This document shows, one piece after another, positions 45,336 to 55,443 of a DNA stretch of 64,000 nt. Within the stretch, counting starts at the first letter, position 1. Each line of letters begins with the position of its first letter. The notes beneath the pieces are model-generated. The model was not told where the DNA came from and ran no database searches. It worked only from the letters and a program-made list of their open reading frames with translations. The DNA lies in assembly GCA_029747585.1 (NCBI GenBank), contig JAPEVF010000155.1, positions 1 through 64,000 of the forward strand. The letters are read 5' to 3'. Origin of the DNA: Pleurotus djamor. Lineage: Eukaryota > Basidiomycota > Agaricomycetes > Agaricales > Pleurotaceae. The position numbers were made by a program, and so were the translations under genes.

Positions 45336-47226
45336 ATGGCTGCTCTCACAACGACTCTGGTTTCCCCTCTTTTCTTTGGTATCATAGTCTCGACGACGTG
45401 AGTCTCCGCCTTGCATCGAGCGTCATGAGGTCCCTTTAATCCGGATCGCTTCGCATCTAAGTTTATTTGGAGCGACGACACTCCAATCGTACCGTTATTA
45501 TACCCGTTTTCACAGCGACACACTCCGAGAGAAGCTCTGTGTGAGTTCCCGTTCAGATTGTCTGTCCGCCACTCATAGAATTGAATACTTTTAGGTGGGA
45601 TTCCTATGGTAAGTATGCCAAAACCAATTGCCGCCCTAAGTTTCCTCCTAAACACGGACCCCAGGCTTCTCGATTCTTTGCACCTTTCAACATCTCTTTT
45701 TGTTGCGTATCGGGTTCTGGTTTCGGCCTGGAACAATTTCCTGCATATTTCGAGCGACAATCAACTGTTTAGGTGTGTATAATCCACGTTTAGGTCTACG
45801 CCATTGTCCGCTGATCTGTCCCAGCGTATTAAAGCTGCAAACTTTGATCATGGTGAGTGCCACGCTTTCCTCCTATTTGGATTGAATGCCATATCGCAAT
45901 GTTAGATCCTGATGATTTCCTATATCCATACGTGAGTTTCGGTCATCATCGCAGACTCACACTTGGGTCCCAACCCTCTTGCCTTTCCATAGCCTTTATG
46001 GATTTATGGCATGGAAGCGTGAGTCGCTTCTACTACTCTTGACCTACATTCTTAACCCCTCGCATGTTCTAGTCCGATGCAATTTTCATTGGGGTGCCCT
46101 TTACGCCGTTGTGAGTTTTCGCCTGATGCTTGAATCATCCCTCTGATCAAAGAGTGCGTAACAGCTCTTCGTCATTATGGTCGGACACGGTACGTCTCCA
46201 CCAGATTTCTCAACACTTCGCTCATTTTTCTTATATCCTAGCTTTCAGTATATGTATGAGTCACCCCTACATGTTTCCTTCCGTATCTTATGATGCTATG
46301 TTCTGGTAGTCGCTGCTTCGCAATTGTGAGGGCATCTCTGATCGCTCGCTCACTGTCCTTAGGCTGATCCCTCCTCTAGGTATCACCTTCAGAAAAGCCT
46401 CGTTGTCGACTTCACCAGGGACTTCGGCGTGAGTTTCCATCAATTTCTCGTCGACGGTCATTGTATTCGAACTACTCGGTCGATAGCCCGCCTTGTATGT
46501 GACTTTCTCGGCAGCGACGGTTGTCAGTACTGTCCTCGTTGTGTTTATCTGGTACACGCTTCGACTAAGTCAGGATGAGTTCGCTGCGTAAGCGGGCTCT
46601 CCACTTCAACTTTACGTTATAACGCTCACCTTCCAACCTCTTCTCTAGGTCGAGCTCCCGGTTCTCCTTATTTCTTCACTATTTCCTCGCTTCCGGGTTC
46701 CTCACGAGGTGAGCTTCAGTGGTAGGTTCTTATCCTTCTTCTCTCATCTCGTTGCAGTGTCCTCCAAATCACCATCTTGGCCATGGTTCGTGCCAGGCTA
46801 TCAAAGAAGGAATACACTCTTCTAACATGCATCTTCTAGTACGCGGCTTTGCCACAAAGCTTTGCGTTCTTCGCAGCTGAGATGATCCTTCCTGGAGGTG
46901 CGTATATCACGATCTCAACGTCAACATCAATGCACTGATTTGAACGTTGCTCCGTAGTCTACGGAAACTCGTACTTGGCCTTGTTAGTTGTCCATTGAGT
47001 CTCCATTTCAACTATCTCACTCACCCTTCGTAGACTCAACGCAAGGACAATGTTCCGTCACGGCCTGCGATGCGCGATATCTCCAAACCAGCTTCTCTTT
47101 CGATCGGGGCCTGCGGTCCACATCAGCACCGTTACCAACATCAATTGCGATGTTCGTCGCTTGAAACCAGGGCACAGCACCCATGACCTTGAGAACGGGC
47201 TGGGTGATGCCTCTTCCAAAGGATGA
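45336..47226 (+). CDS. Seven-helix DUF6534-type membrane protein with 18 exons
   Basis: Multi-pass membrane protein of the basidiomycete DUF6534 type, function unknown. Exons 45336-45397, 45462-45540, 45595-45608, 45665-45772, 45825-45852, 45906-45931, 45993-46018, 46073-46110, 46165-46189, 46242-46253, 46310-46325, 46380-46428, 46487-46587, 46649-46708, 46758-46785, 46840-46897, 46958-46982 and 47034-47226. They give 315 residues exactly in frame. N-terminal LFGATTLQSYRYYTRF, then VGFLWLLDSLHLSTSLFVAY across a 14-base micro-exon. The DUF6534 core has ATVVSTVLVVFIWYTLR, FLHYFLASGFLTSVLQITIL and YGNSYLALLNARTMFRHG; the last is the family's closing NAR motif. Ten exons are under 40 bases. Exon lengths recur in the next gene, which supports the model. 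Not expressed from the annotation of a single long frame, so easily missed. Confidence 0.82.
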
Positions 47227-47888
47227 GCGAATTCTTCACGGGGACTCGGGTCGATGCTACACGCTGAGCAGAGGCCGAACGTAGTTATTCAGAGTATTGC
47301 TTAACCCCTAGACGCCCCGTGAATATCCAGACAATCCCTATACCTCCTGAATTCTCCTTGACCCTTTGATCTTTGTTCGAACAATCATGTTTTCATTCTG
47401 AGATCACAGCGTGCCTCGAAATACGCACAACGGTGATGAGAAAGCATCAAGAGACTCGTTCTCAGATGATGGTTTCACCATTGGAATTGAAAGCGCGCTT
47501 CAACTCAGTCGTCACCTTTGCTCTTCCTCCACATGTCTAGTCCTTGGAGGGCACTACGCAAATTCGTCCTTCGGTGATGTCTCCATCATATCAATGGAAA
47601 AGCGATATATCCGCGATGTTGACCAACAAGTCACTTACGACGCTCGGGCTGGGCGCGGCTGTATCAAGGTTCTGGTTTCAACACATCAAACCTTGAGATT
47701 TATATATGCGTTCTCATGTTCACGTTCATCTGATGCCCCAAAGCTATGATCCAGATATCTACAGTCGTCAATCAATCCAGGACAGTATATGTCGTACCTA
47801 TCAACCGTGTTGTCCCAAGATACCGTAAGGGACTGCTATTAATACCTTCCATCCATCCCATCCCCACTCTCGCCCTCGAAACCCTACA
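47227..47888. other. Intergenic between tandem DUF6534-type copies
   Basis: Promoter of the second copy. A 112-codon frame at 47411-47749 starts with GTG and shows no similarity I recognise. Confidence 0.45.
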
Positions 47889-49018
47889 ATGACGTTAATC
47901 GTTCGCGAGCTACACCTTGATGACATTCTCCCAAATATTGAGGAGTCACTCCTTCGCCCCTTGTTCTTTGGACTCATAGCTTCCGCGATGTGAGTCGGAG
48001 ACGCTATTTACGAGCTTCGCTTGGGCCGCTAAAATTGGCGATGGACGTAGACTCTACGGCGTCGTAAACCTTCAAGCATATCGCTACTTCATACGATACA
48101 CCAAGGATCCTCTTTCTGAAAAGCTTGCGGTACGTCGGAAGTACTCTGGGTTATCCGTTTTAACTGAAAATGTGCGGTTTCATGCGAAGGTCGCGCTTCT
48201 CTCGTAGGTCTCGCGATTTTCTTCCATCTATTAGCTGACATTAGCCTACATTAGCTGTGCGGCGACGGCCTCCATGGCCCTCGTCCTTTACACGGCTTAC
48301 TTCACTTTGGTACAGGCCTGGGCAAACTCTGCGGAGCTGTTAGACCCTATACTCTCACGGCAAGTCGCTTTTTAAGCTCTAAGCCGCACAACGCCATGCG
48401 ATAGCGTCCACTCTCTTAGCGTTGTCAAATTTGAGGTGATCTGTGATGTGAGTAACATCCTTGAAGAATTACGCAGGACCCTGACTAGCATGACATCCTC
48501 TCCGCGCAGATTTTTGTGGTCAACTGCGTCCATACGTAAGCGAAGTCCAGCGATAGAGCTCTACTGTCACTCATAGATCTTCTTAGACTCTACGCAAACA
48601 AAGCCTGGCGACGTAAGCTCGATATCGCTGGTTTTTTGCTAGTATTCGTACCAACCACGTCTAGTTTCCTCAAGGCTCCATTGGACTTTCCAATCTGCAA
48701 TCGTGCGTAGATGTTAATTCGCTAGTAGCCATATCCAGCTACACTATTTACTCCTAGGCTTTGGTCATTGTCTGTGAATTGGGTGAGGGCGATTCGTTTC
48801 GCGTTTCTTGGTTTCCTGACCCCTAGGGTCTTCACAGGGGCGGACATTTGTACGTCTTTCCCTTCGAAGAACTTGACCCATCCACTGACCGGGCCTGTAG
48901 TTTCTGTGGTACAGCTGTGAGATCAACGTTTACGAGCTTCGGCGTATACTAACATCAGCACCGCAGATCTCGCCCACAGAGTTTCATAGACATCCTCAAC
49001 TATAATGTGCTCTGGGAA
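47889..49018 (+). pseudogene. 3'-truncated DUF6534-type membrane protein gene (tandem copy)
   Basis: Exons 47889-47989, 48051-48129, 48190-48203, 48255-48359, 48420-48447, 48510-48535, 48587-48612, 48665-48702, 48758-48782, 48838-48849, 48901-48916 and 48967-49018. From exon 2 on, the lengths are 79, 14, 105, 28, 26, 26, 38, 25, 12, 16 and 52. The upstream gene has 79, 14, 108, 28, 26, 26, 38, 25, 12, 16 and 49. Encoded features include LYGVVNLQAYRYFIRYTKDP. The conserved C-terminal half (ADVLI-like helix and NAR motif) is missing. After a good donor at 49019 the sequence changes to unrelated Thr/Asn-coding repeats and a degenerate frame on the other strand. The intron after exon 4 begins GC. 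All twelve exons are open, so the truncation looks recent; a truncated product is possible. Confidence 0.72.
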
Positions 49019-49785
49019 GTAAGGTCACGCCCTCTCTTCAGAGTCTAGCATGTATTGTATTGTTGTGTGTTGTTTTGAGTGCGAGGAGGTTGCCTCCGGC
49101 TAACCGTGCTGGTGATCCTTGACCTGTACCGAGTAGGTGAGTAAGTGAATAAAGGGGTGGGGACGAAGTGGAGAAACGAGCGAGGAATCTGAACGTGAGC
49201 AGCGAGGCGAGGCGNAGGTTCGTGAGCGAGACGGATCGAAAAGGCGGTGCGGCGACCAATGAGCAAGTGAAACGGATCGAAAAGGCTGCGGCGCCTGAGA
49301 GAACGATGAGAGCGATGAGAGAGGCGAAGAGAGCACACAAAGGCAGAGAACGAGGGGGAAAGCTGAGATGGTATTCGTGGTACGAAAACTACAGGACTTT
49401 ATAGAAAATACAAGTGCAATTACCTCGGAATGAGGTGGAGTTGAGGTGGAGTGGGCGAGACATGGGGAGAGACTAGGAAATGTCGCGCGTGACAAGGTAA
49501 AGTAGCGAAGATCTGTAAATTCGACAGGAAGTGTGGAGGACGAGGAAAGATATGAAAAAGGGTATGATAAGACGAAGGTGGTATGTTGAATCAAGAGGGA
49601 AATGGGAGGGACGATCATTGTCGGATATGTCAAGGCGGCTATGTCAAGCGGGTATGTCNAAACGTCGCGGTCATGTGATCGAATGAAGAGGAAAAAAGGA
49701 AAGATTACGCGCCCAGAGGGAAGGGAAATCCCACAGTAGATACCAAGCGACATCGCTTTGAGATGAAAAGAGGATTGGTCGAACG
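49019..49785. other. Sequence joined to the truncated gene; no intact gene
   Basis: Minus-strand frames here contain ambiguous bases (49215, 49660) and look like low-quality or decayed sequence. Partial self-similarity occurs: GATCGAAAAGG recurs at about 49234 and 49276, and GCGGTGCGGCGACC resembles GCTGCGGCGCC nearby. No domain recognised. Confidence 0.4.
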
Positions 49786-50230
49786 GCTTGAAGGCNGGGG
49801 GGATGACGTACCCGAAGATCATCTCAAACACAACCTCCACCACCACATCCACATCCATACCAATATCACGAGAACACGGAACGACCCACTCAACACCACG
49901 CGGGTACATCTCCATCCCAGAAACGTTCGCGTAGATTTTCACCGCACCAGGGAAAGCACCGTACACCGCATCGAGGAGAGGAGGTGGGATGGGCGAGAGG
50001 CCGGTTATTGATGGGTCGATTAGGGCGAGGAGAGGATGGGGTAGAGGGATATGTGTTGTGGAGGTGTTGGTGTTGGTATTGGTGTTTGTGGTTGTGGGAG
50101 TGGAGGTGGAGGTGGAGGTGGAGGAGGTAGAGGTAGAGGTGGTTACGGTTATGGTTGTGGAATTGATGGTAGCGAAGAATCGACCAGCGGGTAGGGTATT
50201 GGGCTTCGTGGGTGGTTGGTTGGATTGCAT
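49786..50230 (-). pseudogene. Pepsin-like aspartic peptidase C-lobe fragment, degenerate
   Basis: The frame begins near RFFATINSTTITV, runs through a ~35-residue Ser/Thr/Asn low-complexity insert, then reads LLALIDPSITGL, LLDAVYGAFPGAVKIYANVS, GVEWVVPCSRDI and VVFEMIFG. Order and spacing fit the C-lobe of A1 peptidases (strand, DTG-T motif, VYxxIPGA, PCS, FxFGG). The catalytic DTG-T is replaced by DPSITG, and no N-lobe with DTGSS was found. An ambiguous base at 49796 falls where a splice donor (GTACGTC) would follow. Best read as a dead or divergent fragment; the peptidase link is inferred from pattern only. Confidence 0.35.
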
Positions 50231-51077
50231 GTTGAAGGGTTGGACAGCGAGTGGAAGTTGGTGAGAAGGGTGGAATGGGTTAATGCGGGGGATCTAGGTG
50301 TAAATTGGCATTGGAATTGTAATGAGTAAAGGCGGATGTGTGTGAAGAAGAGCGTGAGGAGTGTACGCACGGCGAAGGCTAGCACGACCAGAAAGCAGCA
50401 ACGTAGAGTAATGCGCATAGTAGGGGATCAAAAATGAGATTAATGAGAAATGAGAAATAGGAATGGCGAGAGTGAACGCACCATAAGAAGAGTAGTATGA
50501 TAGAAGTAGTGAGAGAAGTGTTTGTATGATGTTGAAGCCGGACATGGGAGAGTAGTGGTGTTGGTTCAACCTTTAATTTTCGCGTCAGTGTACTTATACA
50601 TCCTCGGCCCTCGCGCCACCGCCTTTCTCAAAGCGCCAGACATATTAGTCTCTGTTCCCATGGGTGCAGGCTCTACACGCTCCGGATGAAGTTGAACGAT
50701 AAAAATGAATGTGAGCCCCATCATATATATGCGCATTAATCAGAGAAATACCGCCCATTAACCATTGATTTCCAAATCATTGGCAAATCATTCGTCACAG
50801 CTGGGGAGGTAACAGTGTCTTCTCCCTATATCGAGCGCGTCCATGAGACTAGCAGAGATCGCGGAGACTTCCTGGGTGCAGCATTCGTTGAGTATACTGC
50901 TAGGATGCGAGAGACAGAGACAGAGAGAGAGCAAGTCGCTCGAATTCCCAGTGCTGAGAGGTCTTCCAAGTTACCACCCAGAAGGCCGGCTTGATCCGGC
51001 GGAGATAAGATCGGACATCAAACTCTGATCAAAACTAGACAGCACCCAACAATTTCGTGTGTTGCTTGATGCTCGCC
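50231..51077. other. Intergenic, nothing recognised
   Basis: AT-rich near 50280-50780. Short frames only. A purine-rich GAGACAGAGACAGAGAGAGAG tract lies near 50910-50932. Confidence 0.4.
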
Positions 51078-52250
51078 ATGTCGGTCGACACCTAAAGGTA
51101 CGTTCTTCCTCCTCTTCCCTCGCTCCCCTTTCTATTCTATCTTGTATGATGAACAAAAACAAATATAATCAAGCTCAACAGTCTTATTGTGCTTCGGCGC
51201 GTTTGAGGATACCAACACTTCTTCATTTATCTGATCCCTTCTTTTTTCTTTTTCTTCTTTTCATTTCGCGTTTTCTCCGTTCACGTCCAATCATCTAACA
51301 TCCATTCTCTCTAGTCCTCACCCTACGCGTTCCCTTTCCCCACGTCAACGGACGCTAGCCCCTCCAACCCTCCGTCTTTGTCCTTTCCGCGATACTCTTT
51401 CTCCCAAAACCTCATCCCGGCCTCTGCAGTCGCAATCCTCGCCCTCAAGTACACGATCCCCTTGTTTTCGCGTCTCACCTTCTCCAAGTCCCTCACCAGC
51501 TTACCCTTTTCATCCTCCCATTCTACCTGTTCGAGCTCAAACGAGAGTTTAGTTGAACGCAGAGCAGATTCGGCGTGGTCGGCACGCAGACGGGCTCTGA
51601 ATGTGTTTTGATGAGAGAGGGCTAGTTGGCGGTGGTGTGATTCCTCTCTTTCTTCTGCCGCTCTCTTCAATGTGACCCGTTCGTCTTCGAGTCCTCTGAT
51701 CTTCTTCGCCGCAGCGTCCTTTTGCTTTTCCTCGTTCTCCCTCCACTTCGTCTCCTCTTCCTTCCACGCCTCCAATTCCTTCTTCGCCCCTTCCAACTCC
51801 CTTATTTTCTCTTTCATCGTCTCCATTTCCTCTTTCATGCTTCGTTCTCTCTGCCCACTCTCTTGTCTCTCTTTTTCACTGATCACGGCGAAGATGAGGA
51901 GGAGGAAGAACCATGGTAGTTCTGCGATTGTCGCTGGTGATAACGGGGCTGGTGGATACTTCATTACTTGCTGCTTCTCGGCCATTGTCGGCTGCGGCAC
52001 TGGATGCGCGGGTGGGGCGTATGATGGATGGATGTGCGGTGGCGACGTCGTATCAAACGACTGGGTGGGTGGCTTCGATGGTCGTGGTCGTGGTGGTCGT
52101 GGTTTGGAATATGTCATGTTTCTGTCACGTCGTCGATGTATCTATATACGCGCTCGAATAAAGACCTCTTTCATCCTCAACGCTCGATGTTATATGTCGT
52201 GTCTCATGGTCCATGCATACCCTGGGTCTTCGCATCGTTCGTTGCATCTC
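51078..52250. repeat. Left arm of a ~1.2-kb inverted duplication
   Basis: The arm carries the coiled-coil gene on the minus strand plus both flanks. Its outer end shares GGTACGTTCTTC, a GATGAACAAAAA segment and a CAACAGTCTTATTG segment with the reverse complement of the right arm (53160-54272). Its inner end shares the GATGTATCTATATACGC and GAATAAAGAC segments. Confidence 0.75.
51323..52117 (-). CDS. Single-helix coiled-coil protein of unknown function (copy 1)
   Basis: Intact frame of 264 residues. Pro/Thr-rich N-terminus, then one hydrophobic segment (IAELPWFFLLLIFAVI, ~residues 64-80). A long, highly charged Glu/Lys/Arg coiled coil (~82-200) contains EEREESHHRQLALSHQ. The conserved end (~205-250) contains RDLEKVRRENKGIVYLRA and AEAGMRFWEKEYRGKD. 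A second in-frame Met at 51985 aligns better with the paralogue's start. Paralogous to 53414-54007, divergently placed in an inverted duplication. No known domain recognised; probably a lineage-specific membrane-attached coiled-coil family. Function unknown. Confidence 0.75.
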   Translation of the reverse strand: MTYSKPRPPRPRPSKPPTQSFDTTSPPHIHPSYAPPAHPVPQPTMAEKQQVMKYPPAPLSPATIAELPWFFLLLIFAVISEKERQESGQRERSMKEEMETMKEKIRELEGAKKELEAWKEEETKWRENEEKQKDAAAKKIRGLEDERVTLKRAAEEREESHHRQLALSHQNTFRARLRADHAESALRSTKLSFELEQVEWEDEKGKLVRDLEKVRRENKGIVYLRARIATAEAGMRFWEKEYRGKDKDGGLEGLASVDVGKGNA

Positions 52251-53159
52251 TGCCCGTCCCGACCGCTTCGTCCTGCCCTCTCACTCAGCAGCTCATTCAC
52301 ATCCTCGGAGAGACATGGATTCACATCAAGCAGAATCTTTGGCCTCGCAAAGTGGATTTCATCAAGTCGTTGCTTGAACGTTACTCGGGCGTTCATACAT
52401 AGCTCTTCGGTTCCCTCGTGACCGTTTAACGTTTAGTATTTACCCAAACCTTCGTCCCGACTCCCTACCCGTTTTCTACATTCCGGGAATCCAGCGCAAT
52501 CCTTATCCCACCGCATATGCAGGCCCCATCCGATCCAACAACGCACCCCATCTCACCATGTCAAGAAGCCCTTTGCTTCCTCTCTTGTCACATCATCTCG
52601 CGGCAAAAGCACTGGCAGCCGCGCCTCCATCGCGTCGCTCCTTTTCCCATCAACGAGCTCGAATCATCATCATCAATATTATACGGTCTCATCCTGAGAT
52701 ACCCAACATGTCGGCGTCGACTGAATGTTGTAGCCACCTCCCTCTCTGTCTTTGTATATCGTCTGTCTTCAGATTCGGACGCTGTCTCCGCCTCTACTCT
52801 ACAGAGGCTGGAACGTTGCGTGCCAAAACTGATATCTATCTTATCTTATGAATGAACGGTGAACGGTTCTTATCCACAATGAACCAAAATGATGATGATT
52901 CACATACACATAGACATTGCACACTTTTTCTGTCTCGAACATTAGCGCGGGGGAAGAATATCAAAGATGGTTACTCGCCTGCGAATTGAGTAATTCCAAT
53001 TTCCAGCATGGACTTCCCCAAAGGGCTCGTGACGTTTCACGTTTTACGTGTCCCTGAACAAGAACTATTAGGGACGGATGAGTGAAAGACGGCGGCGGGG
53101 GCGTCAATGACCAACGGGGAAAGGGGACAAAGGAAGGACAATGCAACAGGAAGGTCATA
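52251..53159. other. Central spacer between the inverted arms
   Basis: Separates the two arms and probably holds their divergent promoters. Overlapping plus-strand frames at 52517-52855 have no recognised domain. No gene supported. Confidence 0.4.
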
Positions 53160-54272
53160 GGATTACCAAGATCGTGAACGCCAGTGAGGTGAAGGAAGAC
53201 CAGGGGGAAGGACGTGGAACACAGAACATAGCGAGTGGAAGATGAAAGAAGTCTTTATTCAAGGGCGTATATAGATACATCAAAGCCATAACACGAGTAC
53301 AACATACACCACGACCAACCGAGCCACCCATTCGTTTGATACGACATCGATACCGCGCATCCAACCACCTACGCAGGCACCCGTACCCACACACACCCAA
53401 TATCGCAGCAACAATGTACCCACCGGGCCGACTAACAACGATGACGCTCGCCGAGCTACAATGGTTCTTCCTCTTCATCCTCTTCGGCATCATAAACGAT
53501 CGAGACAGACAAGAGAGTGGCAGAAAGGAACGGGAGATGAAGGAGGAAATGAAGAGGATGGAGGAGAGAATAAGGGAGTTGGAGGGCGAGAAGAGGGAGT
53601 GGGAGGCGTCGAAAGAGGAAGAGGTTCAGCGAAAGGAAGAAGATGCGAAGAAAATGAAGGAATACGAAGAGGACCGTAAGGAGTGGGCTGCGTGGAAAGA
53701 AGCAGCGGAGGAGAGAGAAGAATCGCACCACAACCAGCTGGCCGTCTNGCACCAAAAAACCTCCAACGCTCGGCTGCGCGCCGANCATGCCGANTCCACC
53801 CTTCGTTCAANTAAACTCTCGTTCGAGCTCGAACGCGCGGAATGGGNGGAAGAAAGGAGAAGATGGGAAGAGGATAAGAGGAAGTTGGTNGGGGATTTAG
53901 AGAAGGTGAGGAGGGAGAACAAGGGGATTGTGTATTTGAGGGCGAAGATTGCCAGCGCGGAGGCGGGGATGAGGTTTTGGGAGAAGGCATATCGCGGAAA
54001 GGACTAAGACACCATCGAGGTGGGCATCGGCAAAGGGGAGGCGTAGGGCTAGAGAGAGGAGCATCAGTAAAAGTATGAGAGAAATAGACGCGAAAAAAGA
54101 GAGAATCAGATGGAAAAATGGGAAATATTGGTCCTCAAACGCGTCAAACGCAATAAGACTGTTGACCTTGATATCTTTATTTTTGTTCATCACATAAAGA
54201 CAGAAAAAAGGAGGGAAGGATAGAGGAAACGACGAAGAACGTACCTTGCGTGTCGTCCAACATGACGCTGGC
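53160..54272. repeat. Right arm of the inverted duplication
   Basis: Reverse-complement counterpart of 51078-52250, with the paralogous coiled-coil gene on the plus strand and matching flanks. Clearly diverged rather than identical, so not a recent assembly duplicate. Confidence 0.75.
53414..54007 (+). CDS. Single-helix coiled-coil protein of unknown function (copy 2)
   Basis: Paralogue of 51323-52117. From the ATG at 53414 it encodes 197 residues. Hydrophobic segment LAELQWFFLFILFGII near the N-terminus, then a Glu/Lys/Arg coiled coil with EEREESHHNQLAV. The conserved end contains DLEKVRRENKGIVYLRA and AEAGMRFWEKAYRGKD. Six ambiguous bases occur between 53748 and 53890, but the frame stays open. 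It is shorter than copy 1 at both ends; the open frame extends further 5' without an ATG. Function unknown. Confidence 0.72.
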   Translation: MYPPGRLTTMTLAELQWFFLFILFGIINDRDRQESGRKEREMKEEMKRMEERIRELEGEKREWEASKEEEVQRKEEDAKKMKEYEEDRKEWAAWKEAAEEREESHHNQLAVXHQKTSNARLRAXHAXSTLRSXKLSFELERAEWXEERRRWEEDKRKLXGDLEKVRRENKGIVYLRAKIASAEAGMRFWEKAYRGKD

Positions 54273-55443
54273 GTCGGGGAATTTTGCAAATAAGTATTAT
54301 CGGATTTCGATGTCCGATTCTATCTCCGTCGGAATGAGCCGCTCGCGTAGGAACCCTCTTGCACTGCGTGCGACTTGCGCTGCAGTGCTTCTTCCATCCT
54401 TCAATTACGCGGTGGTCTTGTTTTAAATTGTGTGCGTCTGTCTTAGAATGGGCTCATTCCGTATCTCTCTGAGCGAAAGTACCAGTACCGATGCTGCAGA
54501 ACTGAACCCATCACACGCATCCGGTCCCTCCGACTCTCATATCAACGGCAATCGCTCTAGTCTTACTCATGCCAGTATCCCGCCTCTACTGCGGTACGTC
54601 TGAGCACGCACGCACCCATGCCTGTCATCCTACTTGCCGCCCAGTCCTCTCATCGTCGGTATTTGATGTCCGTTTTCCAGGGTCAACTACTCTACTTCCT
54701 TGATTGTGGTGCCACGATGAAGTCTCTTTGAGTCCTTACCACCCCCTTCGTCATTTGTCCCCTGAATTTCCCATACAGCTTCTGCGACTTCCTTGCCGTG
54801 TTACATCCAATCGTCTCTACCACCAGTACACCAGCGCTTGAGAATTGGCGTCCAATCGACGAGTCTGAGTCGGGCTTCTCACCGAACCCGACGTGTTGCC
54901 TTTTCCTGGTATCGACTCTCGTTGTCCTGGACCGTATGTTGGAGCGAGCTTCCCAAGAAACTTCTGAAGGATGCGTCTCGAGTCTAACGCGTCTGTCTCC
55001 GGAGCATTTGAGACATATTTGAACATTTCTTGAACATTTCCTTTCCCATGTGCTTCTTTCCATCGCCCATCTCGCGGTTTTCGTGTGATGTTTTCCATCA
55101 ACCCACGAGTAACGACGTCCGCTCCTATCGCCATATCGAGGAACATACCTTGAATTACCCGTGTAATCATGATTACATCAGAGTCCTTCGACAAGGGCCG
55201 TATTCTGTTACTCGCCTCCGGATTTCCTCCGCTTCGACGTCGATTCGGAAACATTCAACGGTGGAAGTTGATGTGTCTCTTTCACAACACTTCCTCATGG
55301 TTCGCTCAACGCAGGTCCTCACACGCCTGCCGGAGGCCAGTGCTCAATAACCCTATAAATACACTGAGTGTTTCCGTTGAATCCGTTCCCTATCGTGCCT
55401 TATCCCGCTTTCCTTCTCTTTCCCAGATACAGACAGGCCGACG
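54008..55443. other. Intergenic, possible unrecognised exon
   Basis: An exon-like frame at 54448-54592 (starts ATGGGCTCATTC, Ser-rich, ends at a GTACGT donor) could not be joined to a longer protein. The right end is the promoter of the ARVM-repeat gene. Nothing else recognised. Confidence 0.35.

Noticed and set aside
50041..50150. GTGTTGGTATTGG / GGAGGTGGAGGT array as a microsatellite feature of its own
   Set aside because: It is the coding low-complexity Ser/Thr/Asn tract of the minus-strand peptidase-like fragment, so it is described there.
54448..54592. Exon-like Ser-rich frame ending at a GTACGT donor
   Set aside because: Possible acceptors downstream give immediate stops or an unrecognisable frame, so no gene is claimed.
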